64,000 bases of DNA from Virgibacillus_O xinjiangensis (GCF_042643145.1 NZ_JBHRSA010000046.1:62001-126000); one strand, 5' to 3'; positions 52,015-60,967 are shown, counted from the stretch's first letter. A program made the numbers and translations. Notes: generated by a model not told the origin, from the sequence alone.

Positions 52015-52947
52015 ATGCAGTGGGGCAATATAAAGACCGTTTTCATCCTCTGTTTCCTTGTTCTTGATGTATTCTTGCTCTGGCAATTCATGGAGAAGCA
52101 GAAACAGGCTGATATAAGTGTTTTGGAGGAACAGAATTCTTCCATTGAGAGTCAACTGGAAGCAGAGAACATTACCATTGGAGACATTGAGATTGAAACG
52201 ACGGAGGAACCTTATATTTCGGTACACCCAAAAAATTTCACGGAAGAGGAAGTTGGTTTACTAGGGGCTAAAGAGGGTGTACAGGCAGAAATGGTGTCCG
52301 ACAACCTCATTGCCGGCCGGTTTGAAGAGCCGATTCCCCTACCGGCAAATGTTGAGAAAGAAGATATAGAGGAGATGGTTCGTCCGTATGTCTTCAATCC
52401 GGGAGAATATACCTTCTGGGAATGGGATGAAGAACTGAACGCGCTTATTTTCTTTCAAAAGAAAAATGACCGACCCATCTATTATAATCAGTCAGCATTG
52501 CTTATCGTCTATTTGAATGATCAGGATGAGATGACATTCTACACCCAAACAATGCTTGGAGAGGCAGAGATTCAAGAAAATAACCAGACAATGATCCAAC
52601 CGAGACGGGCAGTGGAGATTTTGTACAATCGTGGAGCTTTGTATCCGGAAGATGAAGTTTCCGATATGAGCATCGGCTATTTGACCAGGGTTCCTTTGGA
52701 GGATGGTGTGCAGGTTTTTGCTCCGACATATAATATCACGGTTACAAATGAATCGGGGGAGCGGAAATTCCTGGTCAATGCTTTGGAAGGTATACAATCG
52801 ACGGTTAATGATGAGTTTTATCAGGAATTCATACAAAATAGTCTAGTTAACATCAACACGTTGAACGAAGATAACGAAATGAAGGAACCCCTGTTGAACT
52901 TGCTTAATGGAAAGCTACAAGAGGAAAATCGGAGTGAGACAGAATGA
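52015..52947 (+). CDS. walI: WalRK regulator YycI
   Basis: A 310-residue protein beginning MQWGNIKTVFILCFLVLDVFLLWQF, the single membrane anchor typical of YycI, followed by an extracytoplasmic domain. It pairs with YycH to modulate WalK. The start at 52015 is chosen because it matches the family N-terminus; an earlier in-frame ATG at 51979 lies inside walH. It overlaps walJ by 4 nt. Confidence 0.92.
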   Translation: MQWGNIKTVFILCFLVLDVFLLWQFMEKQKQADISVLEEQNSSIESQLEAENITIGDIEIETTEEPYISVHPKNFTEEEVGLLGAKEGVQAEMVSDNLIAGRFEEPIPLPANVEKEDIEEMVRPYVFNPGEYTFWEWDEELNALIFFQKKNDRPIYYNQSALLIVYLNDQDEMTFYTQTMLGEAEIQENNQTMIQPRRAVEILYNRGALYPEDEVSDMSIGYLTRVPLEDGVQVFAPTYNITVTNESGERKFLVNALEGIQSTVNDEFYQEFIQNSLVNINTLNEDNEMKEPLLNLLNGKLQEENRSETE

Positions 52948-53729
52948 CGTTACGATTTAGTGTGTTGGCTTCCGGGAGTACTGGAAATGCCTTCTATATC
53001 GAATCAGAAAAAGAAAAAATATTGGTGGACGCGGGACTCAGCGGAAAGCAGATGGACCGGCTTTTCACGGAAGTACAAGTAGATCCATCCGAACTATCAG
53101 GGATCTTGGTGACTCATGAGCATAGTGATCATATCAAAGGGCTTGGAATTTTAGCTAGGAAGTATAACCTTCCCATATACGCAAATGAGAATACGTGGAA
53201 GGCAATGGAAAATTCCATTGGCAAGCTCTCTATCGATCAAAAATTCCATTTTGGTATGGAGCAGGTGAAGACGTTCAGTGACATGGAAGTAGAATCTTTC
53301 GGTGTATCCCATGACGCAGCAGAGCCAATGTTCTACACTTTCCGGCATGATGGGAAAAAGGTCGCATTGGTAACAGATCTGGGCTATGTCTCGGAACGGA
53401 TAAAGAAAACGGTGGAGGATGCAGATGCTTATATATTCGAAGCCAACCATGATGTAGAAATGCTTCGTATGGGAAGGTATCCTTGGAATGTAAAACGTCG
53501 TATTTTAGGCGATTCTGGCCATGTCTCGAATGAAGATTGTGGGCTTGCACTGACGGATATTATCAGCAATAGAACCAAAAGGATTTATTTGGCACATTTG
53601 AGCCAAGACAATAACATGAAAGACCTTGCACGCATGTCGGTGGATAGTGTATTAAAAGAGCGTGGCATACAGTTGGAACTGAAGGATACCGATCCAAAGT
53701 CGCCTACCCCTCTCTACGAAGTGGTTTGA
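52944..53729 (+). CDS. walJ: Metallo-beta-lactamase fold hydrolase WalJ (YycJ)
   Basis: A 261-residue cytosolic MBL-fold protein with the metal motif THEHSDHIKGL (about residues 56-66), plus SVLASGSTGNAFYIE at the start and NEDCGLALTDII/YLAHLSQDNN later. Homologues are linked to DNA damage response and cell division co-ordination; B. subtilis YycJ has exonuclease activity. It is the last gene of the walRKHIJ cluster before htrA. Confidence 0.92.
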   Translation: MTLRFSVLASGSTGNAFYIESEKEKILVDAGLSGKQMDRLFTEVQVDPSELSGILVTHEHSDHIKGLGILARKYNLPIYANENTWKAMENSIGKLSIDQKFHFGMEQVKTFSDMEVESFGVSHDAAEPMFYTFRHDGKKVALVTDLGYVSERIKKTVEDADAYIFEANHDVEMLRMGRYPWNVKRRILGDSGHVSNEDCGLALTDIISNRTKRIYLAHLSQDNNMKDLARMSVDSVLKERGIQLELKDTDPKSPTPLYEVV

Positions 53730-53826
53730 CCCGTGTGTTCTCTATTCCTTGTGGATATTTCCAGTTTATTTTGAGCAAAGGAAAGGAAATACTATACCAA
53801 CTAAACTTTTATAAGGGGATAGAGAT

Positions 53827-55044
53827 ATGGGATATTATACACAACATCATCCACCCAATCGGAACAGGAAAAAAAGAAGCGGATGGATCCTGCCGGTAGT
53901 TGGAGGACTCGTCGTTCTTGCATTTCTAGCCTTCATTGCTGTCCCTAATATGCTTGAAACCAACCGTTCCGCTTCAGAGACCGAGGAGAATGGAAATGCC
54001 GATGAAGCGACCATCGAGACAGAGGATGGCGGCGGGACGGTTCAGACTACTGTCACAGTTGATATCAACACGCAAATCACCGATGTAGTGGAAGAAGTGA
54101 CCCCGGCAGTCGTTGGTGTCATCAATTTGCAGAAGAATGCCGATTTTTGGCAGCAACAGGAGGAAAGCCAGGCTGGAACCGGATCAGGTGTCATCTATAA
54201 AATTGAAGACGGGACAGCTTATGTTGTGACCAATCAGCATGTTGTAGAAGGTGCAGACAATGTAGAGGTTGTCCTATCCGATGAGACACATATTGATGCA
54301 GAAATAGTGGGCGGTGATCTGTTTTCCGACTTGGCAGTATTAAAGATGGATGGCTCGGCAGCGGAGAAAGCTGTTGAAATAGGCTCTTCGGATCATGTGA
54401 AACGTGGCGAACCTGTCATCGCAATAGGTAACCCTCTTGGGATGATGTTTTCTGGATCAGTCACCCAAGGAGTGATCAGCGGGACACAACGGACAGTTCC
54501 GCAAGATTTTAACATGGACGGACGTGCAGACTGGCAGGCCGAAGTCATTCAGACTGATGCAGCTATTAACCCTGGAAATAGCGGAGGAGCTCTTCTCAAT
54601 CTTTCGGGTCAGCTGATCGGTATTAATTCCATGAAAGTAAATGAAGCTGCTGTAGAAGGGATAGGATTTGCTATTCCTGTGGATACTGCCATGCCTATCG
54701 TAGAAGAACTGGAAGCGAATGGAGAAGTAGTGAGGCCGTATATCGGAGTGGAGATCTATTCACTGGATGAGATACCACAAGCTGAGTGGAGAGAAACATT
54801 GAATCTGCCGGAAGATATCCAGAACGGTGTTTATGTGTGGAGCGTGGAAAATGGTTCGCCTGCTGATCAGGCAGGTTTGGAACGCTTGGATGTCATCACA
54901 GAACTGGACGGAAGTGCGGTAAATAATATGATTGACCTAAGGAAAATACTCTACCAAGAAAAAGAAATTGGGGAGGAAGTCACTATTACGTACTATCGGA
55001 ACGGTGAACAAAACGAGACAACGATTGAATTGGGTTCTCAATAG
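53827..55044 (+). CDS. htrC: HtrA-type membrane serine protease
   Basis: A 405-residue S1C protease. It has a basic cytoplasmic N-terminus (NRNRKKRSG), one membrane helix (WILPVVGGLVVLAFLAFIAV), an acidic linker, and a trypsin-like domain with His138 (TNQHVVEGAD), Asp168 (SDLAVLKM) and Ser252 (NPGNSGGALLN). One PDZ domain follows (about residues 310-400). It degrades misfolded envelope proteins. The position after walJ corresponds to B. subtilis yyxA/htrC. It follows walJ by 97 nt and may be partly co-transcribed. Confidence 0.92.
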   Translation: MGYYTQHHPPNRNRKKRSGWILPVVGGLVVLAFLAFIAVPNMLETNRSASETEENGNADEATIETEDGGGTVQTTVTVDINTQITDVVEEVTPAVVGVINLQKNADFWQQQEESQAGTGSGVIYKIEDGTAYVVTNQHVVEGADNVEVVLSDETHIDAEIVGGDLFSDLAVLKMDGSAAEKAVEIGSSDHVKRGEPVIAIGNPLGMMFSGSVTQGVISGTQRTVPQDFNMDGRADWQAEVIQTDAAINPGNSGGALLNLSGQLIGINSMKVNEAAVEGIGFAIPVDTAMPIVEELEANGEVVRPYIGVEIYSLDEIPQAEWRETLNLPEDIQNGVYVWSVENGSPADQAGLERLDVITELDGSAVNNMIDLRKILYQEKEIGEEVTITYYRNGEQNETTIELGSQ

Positions 55045-55066
55045 TTATCAACAGGTGAATATGTAA

Positions 55067-55108
55067 GAAAAAAGACTATCCCCATGTGGAGAGATAGTCT
55101 TTTTTTTG
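55067..55108 (+). terminator. Terminator of the wal-htr cluster
   Basis: AAAAAGACTATC/GATAGTCTTTTT stem around a CCATGTGG loop region, then a long T run. Confidence 0.85.
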
Positions 55109-55120
55109 TATAAATAATAA

Positions 55121-55325
55121 TAATCCACAGATTTTCATAAGTTATACACATAATGTGAATAAGTCAGAAGCTCTAAATCAATATATAGTACAGAACATAA
55201 TGTCTATACAAAATAACTGCGAACACTTGTGCATATGTTAATAAAATTGTGGATAACTATGCGATTTTTCGTGGAATTTGACGATTATCCACGGACATTT
55301 CACAAGCTTATGCTATTCATCCACA
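55121..55325. other. DnaA-box cluster downstream of htrC
   Basis: Six DnaA-box-like sites in 205 nt: a perfect TGTGGATAA at 55248-55256, and one-mismatch sites at 55121-55129 (TAATCCACA), 55142-55150 (TTATACACA), 55154-55162 (TGTGAATAA), 55285-55293 (TTATCCACG) and 55317-55325 (TCATCCACA). The rest of the spacer is AT-rich and holds no ORF. It lies about 33 kb from oriC. Confidence 0.75.
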
Positions 55326-55696
55326 GACTTATCCCTATTTTGCTGCCATAACAGAAGAAGTAGTACAAGCAGGAAGATGTCCAATCTGGATTCAAAAATA
55401 AATGCCACAAATCCTTGGTTTAAGAATAAGGGAATCTTGGTAAGATAAAGAGCTCCAAGCATAATCAGTATTAGCGGTGCAATTGCCTGTTTGATATACA
55501 TTCCCCCAATTAAGAGCATCCCGCAGATGAGTTCCGTGATGGCTACTAGATATAAAATCGTTTCTGGGAAGGGCAATCCCAAACTGAGGAAGATTCCTTT
55601 GAAGTCATGAACCACCAGCTTGGGAACCGCGGAGGCGATAAAGACATACCCGACAACCATACGAGTCCAATCCATCCTATTCAGAGACTTATGCAT
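55313..55696 (-). CDS. DoxX family membrane protein
   Basis: A 127-residue protein with four predicted helices. WTRMVVGYVFIASAVPKLV at the start and ITELICGMLLIGGMYIKQAIAPLIL in the middle are typical of DoxX/DoxD small membrane proteins. Some members take part in quinone or thiosulfate redox chemistry or oxidative stress, but the function here is unknown. AGGAGGTCAGTATC precedes the ATG. Single gene, facing the wal cluster. Confidence 0.8.
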   Translation of the reverse strand: MHKSLNRMDWTRMVVGYVFIASAVPKLVVHDFKGIFLSLGLPFPETILYLVAITELICGMLLIGGMYIKQAIAPLILIMLGALYLTKIPLFLNQGFVAFIFESRLDIFLLVLLLLLWQQNRDKSVDE

Positions 55697-55966
55697 GATA
55701 CTGACCTCCTATATTCAGTGGATACTTTATATATATGCGTGAGGGAGACAACCTTGCCAATCTTTATGCAACCATGATTTCCTGGATATTAAATAGTGAC
55801 TGGAATTCGTATACCTTGTGGGAGAAGTTTTAACATGGATATGAAGTGGAAGGGTCTTTTGGCTTATAACGGAGCTGACGAGGAGAATGAAGAGCCAACT
55901 GATTTCGGATTTAACTGGCAGTTAAAGGGGAACATGGTAAACAAATCGATCCAAAGGAGGAGTAGA

Positions 55967-56263
55967 GTGGAAAGATTGAGTGAAGCAGGTATCACTAGAG
56001 AACTGAAGGATCTGCCGTCGTGGAAGCGGACCGATGAAAAATGGATAGAACGCAAGTATCGGTTTAAAGACTATCTCGCAGGCATCCGTTTCGTTGATCA
56101 GATTGCAGCGTATGCAGAAGAAAAGAAACACCACCCTTTAATATCTATAGATTATAAAGTGGTCACTTTGCGAATGTCTTCCTGGCAGGCAAAGGGACTG
56201 ACTGCCTTGGACTTTGAAATGGCAAAAACATTTGAGGAGACTTTCGAGAACGCGGAAACGTAG
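55967..56263 (+). CDS. Pterin-4a-carbinolamine dehydratase
   Basis: A 98-residue protein, the usual length of the PCD/DCoH family. Visible signature: WKRTDEKWIERKYRFKDY, then EEKKHHPLISIDYKVVTLRM, with the catalytic His-His-Pro. It dehydrates 4a-hydroxytetrahydropterin, normally recycling the cofactor of aromatic amino acid hydroxylases. The GTG at 55967 sits 6 nt after AAAGGAGG; an in-frame ATG 171 nt upstream gives a tail without homology features. No hydroxylase gene is nearby. Confidence 0.87.
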   Translation: MERLSEAGITRELKDLPSWKRTDEKWIERKYRFKDYLAGIRFVDQIAAYAEEKKHHPLISIDYKVVTLRMSSWQAKGLTALDFEMAKTFEETFENAET

Positions 56264-56272
56264 GTTGTCGAT

Positions 56273-56286
56273 ATTTCCCGGGAAAT
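56273..56286. other. Noc-binding site (NBS)
   Basis: ATTTCCCGGGAAAT, a perfect 14-bp palindrome and the consensus target of Noc. It lies 10 nt after the PCD gene and just before its terminator. Confidence 0.85.
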
Positions 56287-56290
56287 GATG

Positions 56291-56322
56291 AAATCCCCCA
56301 CCTTTGGGAGGGGGATTTTTCT
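56291..56322 (+). terminator. Terminator of the PCD gene
   Basis: AAATCCCCC/GGGGGATTT hairpin with T5. Confidence 0.85.
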
Positions 56323-56403
56323 CATATTTCTTAGAAGGTTGTTATTTCAAAGCATAAAAGTTGCCAAAGCAACGGAAACTAGGAGGAAAAGGAGGCATTG
56401 GCT

Positions 56404-56742
56404 ATGAGATATATGCTGCTGCTGATAGTCAGTTCATTTTTAGTTGGTCTCCTCCCAGGTTATTCTGCCGAACTGCCGCTGAGTGCGGGAATCCAACAAG
56501 AAGTTCCCCCCTATGCGAAATGGGGCCGAATAGCTGTACAGGAGACGAAAAAGAACTATCCAAATGCCCAGATTGTGGATTATCTCCATATTGGCAGAGA
56601 ATCAACTGGAGATACATCCAAGGAAAAATTCAAACTATGGCTGAATGAAGGCGAAGAGGAATATGGTGTTTATGTAACTATTACTTTTGACAGAGAAACG
56701 GAGGATATAATCGATATTACCCTTGAAAAGACCTATAGATAA
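56404..56742 (+). CDS. DUF3889 secreted protein
   Basis: A 112-residue protein with a signal peptide (YMLLLIVSSFLVGLLPGYSA). The mature part, VPPYAKWGRIAVQETKKNYPNAQIVDYLHIGRE... KFKLWL...EYGVYVTITFD, is what I recall as the DUF3889 core of Bacillaceae. Such proteins resemble PepSY-like folds; function unknown. The ATG at 56404 is 8 nt after AAAAGGAGG; a TTG 6 nt earlier is also in frame. Confidence 0.78.
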   Translation: MRYMLLLIVSSFLVGLLPGYSAELPLSAGIQQEVPPYAKWGRIAVQETKKNYPNAQIVDYLHIGRESTGDTSKEKFKLWLNEGEEEYGVYVTITFDRETEDIIDITLEKTYR

Positions 56743-56748
56743 TAACTT

Positions 56749-57303
56749 TTATAAAGAATGTTTTTCTTTCCATTCCCTTGCAAGCAAACCATATACCACA
56801 TGGTCCACATAATGGTCATATAACCATTCGGCCTGCCGGATCTGCCCTTCTTTCATAAAGCCTAAACGTTCGGGTATGGCACGGCTTTTTTTGTTTTCAT
56901 ATGCTGCGCGGATATCGATTTTATTCAATTCCAAAATGTAAAATGCATGGTGGATCAATGATTGGCATGCCCGCGTCATGATTCCTTTCCCTTGATGGTA
57001 CGGAGCCAGCCAGTAGCCGATATACCCTATCCTGTTCAACCAGTCAAAGCTGTTGAAGGCGACCGTACCAGCTAAACACCCTTGATAGAAAATTCCACAG
57101 GCAAGTCCCTTTCGCTCTGCGTATTGCTTGCGTGCATGCTGAATGAAACCGCGAGAATCATCCACCGTTTTCGTAGCATCCACCCATGGAAGCCATTCTC
57201 GCAAGTATTCTCTGGAACGATCTGTCAGTAGGAACAGCTCCTCTGCGTCCGATAGGTGTAAGATCTTCAGTGTAATCTGCTCATCAACTTCCAATAGAAA
57301 CAT
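56749..57303 (-). CDS. GNAT acetyltransferase, RimJ/RimL type
   Basis: A 184-residue acetyltransferase similar to B. subtilis YdaF. It begins with LKILHLSDAEELFLLTDRSREYLREWLPWVD, and the acetyl-CoA loop reads YHQGKGIMTRA (about residue 105). The ENKKSRAIPERLGFMKEG segment is normally N..S..A.E+LGF; here Asn-Lys-Lys-Ser is kept. The substrate may be a ribosomal protein N-terminus or another amine and cannot be told. It converges with the DUF3889 gene, 6 nt apart. Confidence 0.85.
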   Translation of the reverse strand: MFLLEVDEQITLKILHLSDAEELFLLTDRSREYLREWLPWVDATKTVDDSRGFIQHARKQYAERKGLACGIFYQGCLAGTVAFNSFDWLNRIGYIGYWLAPYHQGKGIMTRACQSLIHHAFYILELNKIDIRAAYENKKSRAIPERLGFMKEGQIRQAEWLYDHYVDHVVYGLLAREWKEKHSL

Positions 57304-57393
57304 GCCTTACCTCCTCTTGGAATAGTTACTACATATCTTATCATAAATAAGGGGATATAGAGTTGGTTGAAACCAGGGAGTCAGCCCCCGGTT

Positions 57394-58197
57394 TCAGTTC
57401 TCTCTACGACGTTTGGCAGGATTACAACCAGGAGGATGTGTGCCTGTTGATTCTGCCAATTTCATCAAATAATAGCATTCCTCTCGAGCCATATGGTCGG
57501 CCATCAGTACGGAAAAGGTACTTAGCACCTGATGGGACAGTTCCATTTCTTCTATTTCTCCAAGGAAATTGCGAAATAGTTGTAGCTCTACCTCTACATC
57601 ATTATTGAATTTTTGGAGTGCCGGAAAAGATTGGACATTCGCACGTAAGAAGCCGGTCATTTCCACAGCTTTTAAATAAAAAGCGTCAAAATGGTCGGTA
57701 AAGGTCTTGCTTTTATCTTTCAGTCTATCTTCCACCTTATCCAACTCATCGTTGATGGCACCTGCATGGCCAGAGGCATCAAGCAGCCAAAGTAAATGAT
57801 GGTGGAGTTCATGGAAAACAGGAGGAGCTTCCCCTTGTTTCAAATAGTTGATTACCAGTTGATATTCTTCCAGTTCATTTACCATATGGTTCATGAACGA
57901 TGGAGAAAGATGTAATCCTATATTTCCGGTTAAATGCCTTTGTATGAGGGATAATTTAAACTCCTTCAATTGATCTGTTGTGTAGTCCACTTCCTTGGTG
58001 AAAGCTATCACATTGTCGGCTGCCAAGACCTTCACTCTGTTCAGTTGCAAGTCAAATGTATAGACGAAGTCCTCGGCAGTTTGGATATCATTTTTCTCGG
58101 AAGGATATAATGAATCCCTTATGAAACGGGAATGATCCCCCAGAACCTGCAGCCAAAACTGGTGCTCGAACGTTGCACTTTCCAAAAAGTTTTTCAA
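57394..58197 (-). CDS. DUF2935 protein
   Basis: A 267-residue all-helical protein made of two similar halves. Each carries histidine/glutamate helices (ATFEHQFWLQVLGDHSRFI at the start; LMADHMAREECYYLMKL near the end) that suggest a ferritin-like, metal-binding bundle. This is the DUF2935 family of Firmicutes, of unknown function. The C-terminal tail THPPGCNPAKRRREN is basic. AGGAGGGAGAG precedes the ATG. Single gene. Confidence 0.78.
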   Translation of the reverse strand: MKNFLESATFEHQFWLQVLGDHSRFIRDSLYPSEKNDIQTAEDFVYTFDLQLNRVKVLAADNVIAFTKEVDYTTDQLKEFKLSLIQRHLTGNIGLHLSPSFMNHMVNELEEYQLVINYLKQGEAPPVFHELHHHLLWLLDASGHAGAINDELDKVEDRLKDKSKTFTDHFDAFYLKAVEMTGFLRANVQSFPALQKFNNDVEVELQLFRNFLGEIEEMELSHQVLSTFSVLMADHMAREECYYLMKLAESTGTHPPGCNPAKRRREN

Positions 58198-58360
58198 AGG
58201 CCTCTCTCCCTCCTAAAGCAATCAGTTCACTTTATTCCAAGAATCAGTTAAATAGAATCGATAAATTCCCAGTACGGCAACTTTTCTAAATAATTTTCGT
58301 TGTACCTCTATCACAAGCATGATAATATTCATTTACTATGGTGATTTTGGAGGGCCTGAC

Positions 58361-58981
58361 ATGGAAAACCAACGAACCCCGGCATCTCTTTTTGAAGAGA
58401 TTTCTCAAGACAATGAGGTGTTGAGAGAGTTTAAACATCATTCTCTTCGCGTCATGCATCTATCTGTGTTGCTTTCTAAAAGGCTGGAGTGTTATGAAGA
58501 GGATCTTCGGACAGCTGCCCTCCTTCATGACATTGGAAAGATGGCCTTATCGAAGGATATCCTGCTTAAGCCTGGGAAGCTTAATAGCATTGAGAGAACA
58601 GTAGTGGAAAGCCACTGCCATATAGGGAATCTTATTGTTCGCAAGGAGCTGGGACAACCGAGGGCAGCAGAATTCATACGTGACCATCATGAGAACTGGG
58701 ACGGAACCGGATACCCTAGGAGGTTGACTGGTGAGGATATAACTCTGCAGGGAAGGATCATTCGTATCTGTGATGCCTTTGATGTAATGACCTATGATGT
58801 CAGGAAATATAACATGGTGAAGATGTCATATGCTGAAGCCTTTGAAGAGTTAAGGAACTGCTCATGGAGTCAGTTTGACGGCAATCTAGTGGAAGTGTTC
58901 ATATCGGGAGTCAAAGAGGCGGGATTGGCTGAAGACTGGTACGAAAAAATGGAAACAAGCCTTGGGAATGACTTGTTTTGA
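58361..58981 (+). CDS. HD-GYP domain phosphohydrolase
   Basis: A 206-residue protein almost entirely made of one HD-GYP domain: FKHHSLRVMHLSVLL, ALLHDIGKMALS (HD), ESHCHIGN and DHHENWDGTGYPRRL (the GYP motif) are all present. Such proteins usually cleave c-di-GMP. No receiver or sensor domain is attached. The ATG at 58361 follows TTGGAGG; an in-frame ATG at 58319 has no ribosome site. Single gene. Confidence 0.87.
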   Translation: MENQRTPASLFEEISQDNEVLREFKHHSLRVMHLSVLLSKRLECYEEDLRTAALLHDIGKMALSKDILLKPGKLNSIERTVVESHCHIGNLIVRKELGQPRAAEFIRDHHENWDGTGYPRRLTGEDITLQGRIIRICDAFDVMTYDVRKYNMVKMSYAEAFEELRNCSWSQFDGNLVEVFISGVKEAGLAEDWYEKMETSLGNDLF

Positions 58982-59099
58982 AGGAATGGTTGACTCTTGC
59001 CTATTGCAGCGGACTTTTATTCCTTCTACTGACTGTTATGATGTATAATGGAACAAATGGATAAAAATAGAACCAGCTTAACCAAAAGGAAGGTACCGC

Positions 59100-60266
59100 A
59101 TGTCTGAAGAAAATATAACGCGATTACATATAAATGGAAAAGAAATGATCCTGGTAGGAACAGCCCACGTTTCCAAAAACAGTGCCCAGCAAGTAAAGGA
59201 AGTTATTGAAGCAGAACAACCGGACTCTGTCTGTGTAGAGTTGGATGAGCAGCGTTATCAGTCGGTGACAGAAGGAAATAAGTGGAAAGACATGGATATT
59301 TTCAAGGTCATCAAGGAAGGGAAGGCAACATTGCTGCTGATGAATCTTGCCATCTCGTCCTTTCAGAACAGAATGGCCAAACAGTTCGGCATCAATGCAG
59401 GTCAGGAGATGGTCCAGGGCATTGAATCTGCGAGGGAAATCAACGCTGGCCTGGTACTGGCGGACAGAAATATCCAAACAACTTTTTCAAGGATTTGGGG
59501 AAATGTCGGATTAAAAGGAAAAGCTATGCTGCTGACGCAGGTGATAGCCAGTATCTTCAGCAAGGAAACCATCTCAGAAGAGGAACTGGAAGAGATGAAA
59601 TCCAAGGATACGCTGAATGCCATGCTCCAGGATTTTTCCGAGCGTTTCCCAAGACTTAAAACCCCTTTGATTGATGAAAGAGATCAATTTCTGGCCCAAA
59701 AGATCAAAGAAGCGCCGGGGGATAAAGTGGTTGCTATTCTTGGAGCTGCCCATGTTCCGGGCATTATGAAGGAAATACACCATGAGCAGGATTTGAACCG
59801 GCTTTCCCAAGTACCGAAGAAATCAAAAGTACCCAAAGTGATTGCCTGGTCCATCCCGATCCTCATTTTAGGGATCATCGCTTATACCTTTATTGCGAAT
59901 CCTACAGCAGGCATTCAGCAATCAATCAGCTGGGTCCTTTGGAATGGTTCATTCTCTGCCATTGGCGCAGCTGTGGCTTTTGGCCATCCATTGACCATCC
60001 TGGCAGCTTTCCTTGCAGCACCGATAACTTCCCTGAATCCCTTGATAGCTGCCGGCTGGTTTGCCGGTTTTGTCCAGGCATATATCAAGCGCCCGAATGT
60101 CGGGGATTTTGAAAATTTAACGGATGATGTACATCATTTGAAGGGGTTCTGGAACAATAAGGTCACAAGAGTGCTTTTGGTAGTAGTGCTTGCAAATATC
60201 GGCAGTTCCTTAGGCACGTTTATTGGTGGAGCCGATGTCATCCGGTTATTTTTGGAGAATATTTAG
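59100..60266 (+). CDS. TraB/PrgY family membrane protein
   Basis: A 388-residue protein. The N-terminal 235 residues form a TraB/Tiki-type domain (ILVGTAHVSKNSAQQVKEVIE at the start, AILGAAHVPGIMKEI later; both GxxH motifs kept). Four C-terminal membrane segments follow. Homologues shut down peptide pheromones in enterococcal plasmids, and the fold is that of a metalloprotease. No pheromone or plasmid gene is seen here, so the role is open. AAAGGAAGG precedes the ATG. Confidence 0.85.
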   Translation: MSEENITRLHINGKEMILVGTAHVSKNSAQQVKEVIEAEQPDSVCVELDEQRYQSVTEGNKWKDMDIFKVIKEGKATLLLMNLAISSFQNRMAKQFGINAGQEMVQGIESAREINAGLVLADRNIQTTFSRIWGNVGLKGKAMLLTQVIASIFSKETISEEELEEMKSKDTLNAMLQDFSERFPRLKTPLIDERDQFLAQKIKEAPGDKVVAILGAAHVPGIMKEIHHEQDLNRLSQVPKKSKVPKVIAWSIPILILGIIAYTFIANPTAGIQQSISWVLWNGSFSAIGAAVAFGHPLTILAAFLAAPITSLNPLIAAGWFAGFVQAYIKRPNVGDFENLTDDVHHLKGFWNNKVTRVLLVVVLANIGSSLGTFIGGADVIRLFLENI

Positions 60267-60348
60267 AGGAACAGGATAAAAAAGAAGTGTTAGCTATGGA
60301 GTAAGAAGGTTTCTCATAGAAACTATTGTGGGCTGAGATATTAATAAA

Positions 60349-60380
60349 GGCTTAGAGAACTATATCTCTAAGCCTTTTAT
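60349..60380 (+). terminator. Terminator of the TraB-like gene
   Basis: GGCTTAGAG/CTCTAAGCC hairpin and TTTTATTT. Confidence 0.8.
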
Positions 60381-60411
60381 TTGGTCTGATATTTCGATGA
60401 AAGATTTTAAA

Positions 60412-60771
60412 TTAGTAACCGACTTCTACTGCTGCATTGACGATATACATCAAATCATTATCATCCTCTTTATCCTTGAGAATGATTCCACTGGAAGTAG
60501 CCATCCCCCCATCTGTTACATCTACAGATACTTCTCCATATGGGATGGTTTCTTTTATTTGTTTCTCGTCCAGATTCTTCCGATCAAGAGGTACAGCTAA
60601 CCTTACATTCACTTTCATATTATCCAGGTTTTCCCCAGGCAGACTTTTTTCGATTCCCGGCATGGAGTTATACCATATCGCATTTTCAGTCGCCCTTCTG
60701 GCTGCTTTTGTAATATCCTGGCCGTGCACATCTATTCCCGTTCCTGTTTGTACGAATAAAATCTGTTCCAT
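60412..60771 (-). CDS. Lin0512 family protein
   Basis: A 119-residue protein matching what I recall of the Lin0512/TIGR02058 family: FVQTGTGIDVHGQDITKAARRATENAI, VRLAVP and a Gly-rich VTDGGMATSSG end. Members occur as ring-forming small cytosolic proteins of unknown function, usually encoded alone. The ATG at 60771 follows AGGAG by 8 nt. Confidence 0.8.
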   Translation of the reverse strand: MEQILFVQTGTGIDVHGQDITKAARRATENAIWYNSMPGIEKSLPGENLDNMKVNVRLAVPLDRKNLDEKQIKETIPYGEVSVDVTDGGMATSSGIILKDKEDDNDLMYIVNAAVEVGY

Positions 60772-60967
60772 GTTAAACACTCCTTTATATGAGTATCCGA
60801 TGTCTTATAGAACTTTTCCCCATGTTCAGGACCTCAAAACAACAATCAGAGCGTGAAGACTGGAAAGTTCCCATAGGTATTTGGTTGTGTTTTTGGCTTG
60901 TCCGCCCAAATTTATTAAAATAGAATGTATAATGGAACTATTCAAAAAATTAAAGGGTGTGAGCTGA

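Noticed and set aside
53827..55044. Possible phage or defence protease
   Set aside because: The catalytic triad, single PDZ and position after walJ identify the normal HtrA-type housekeeping protease.
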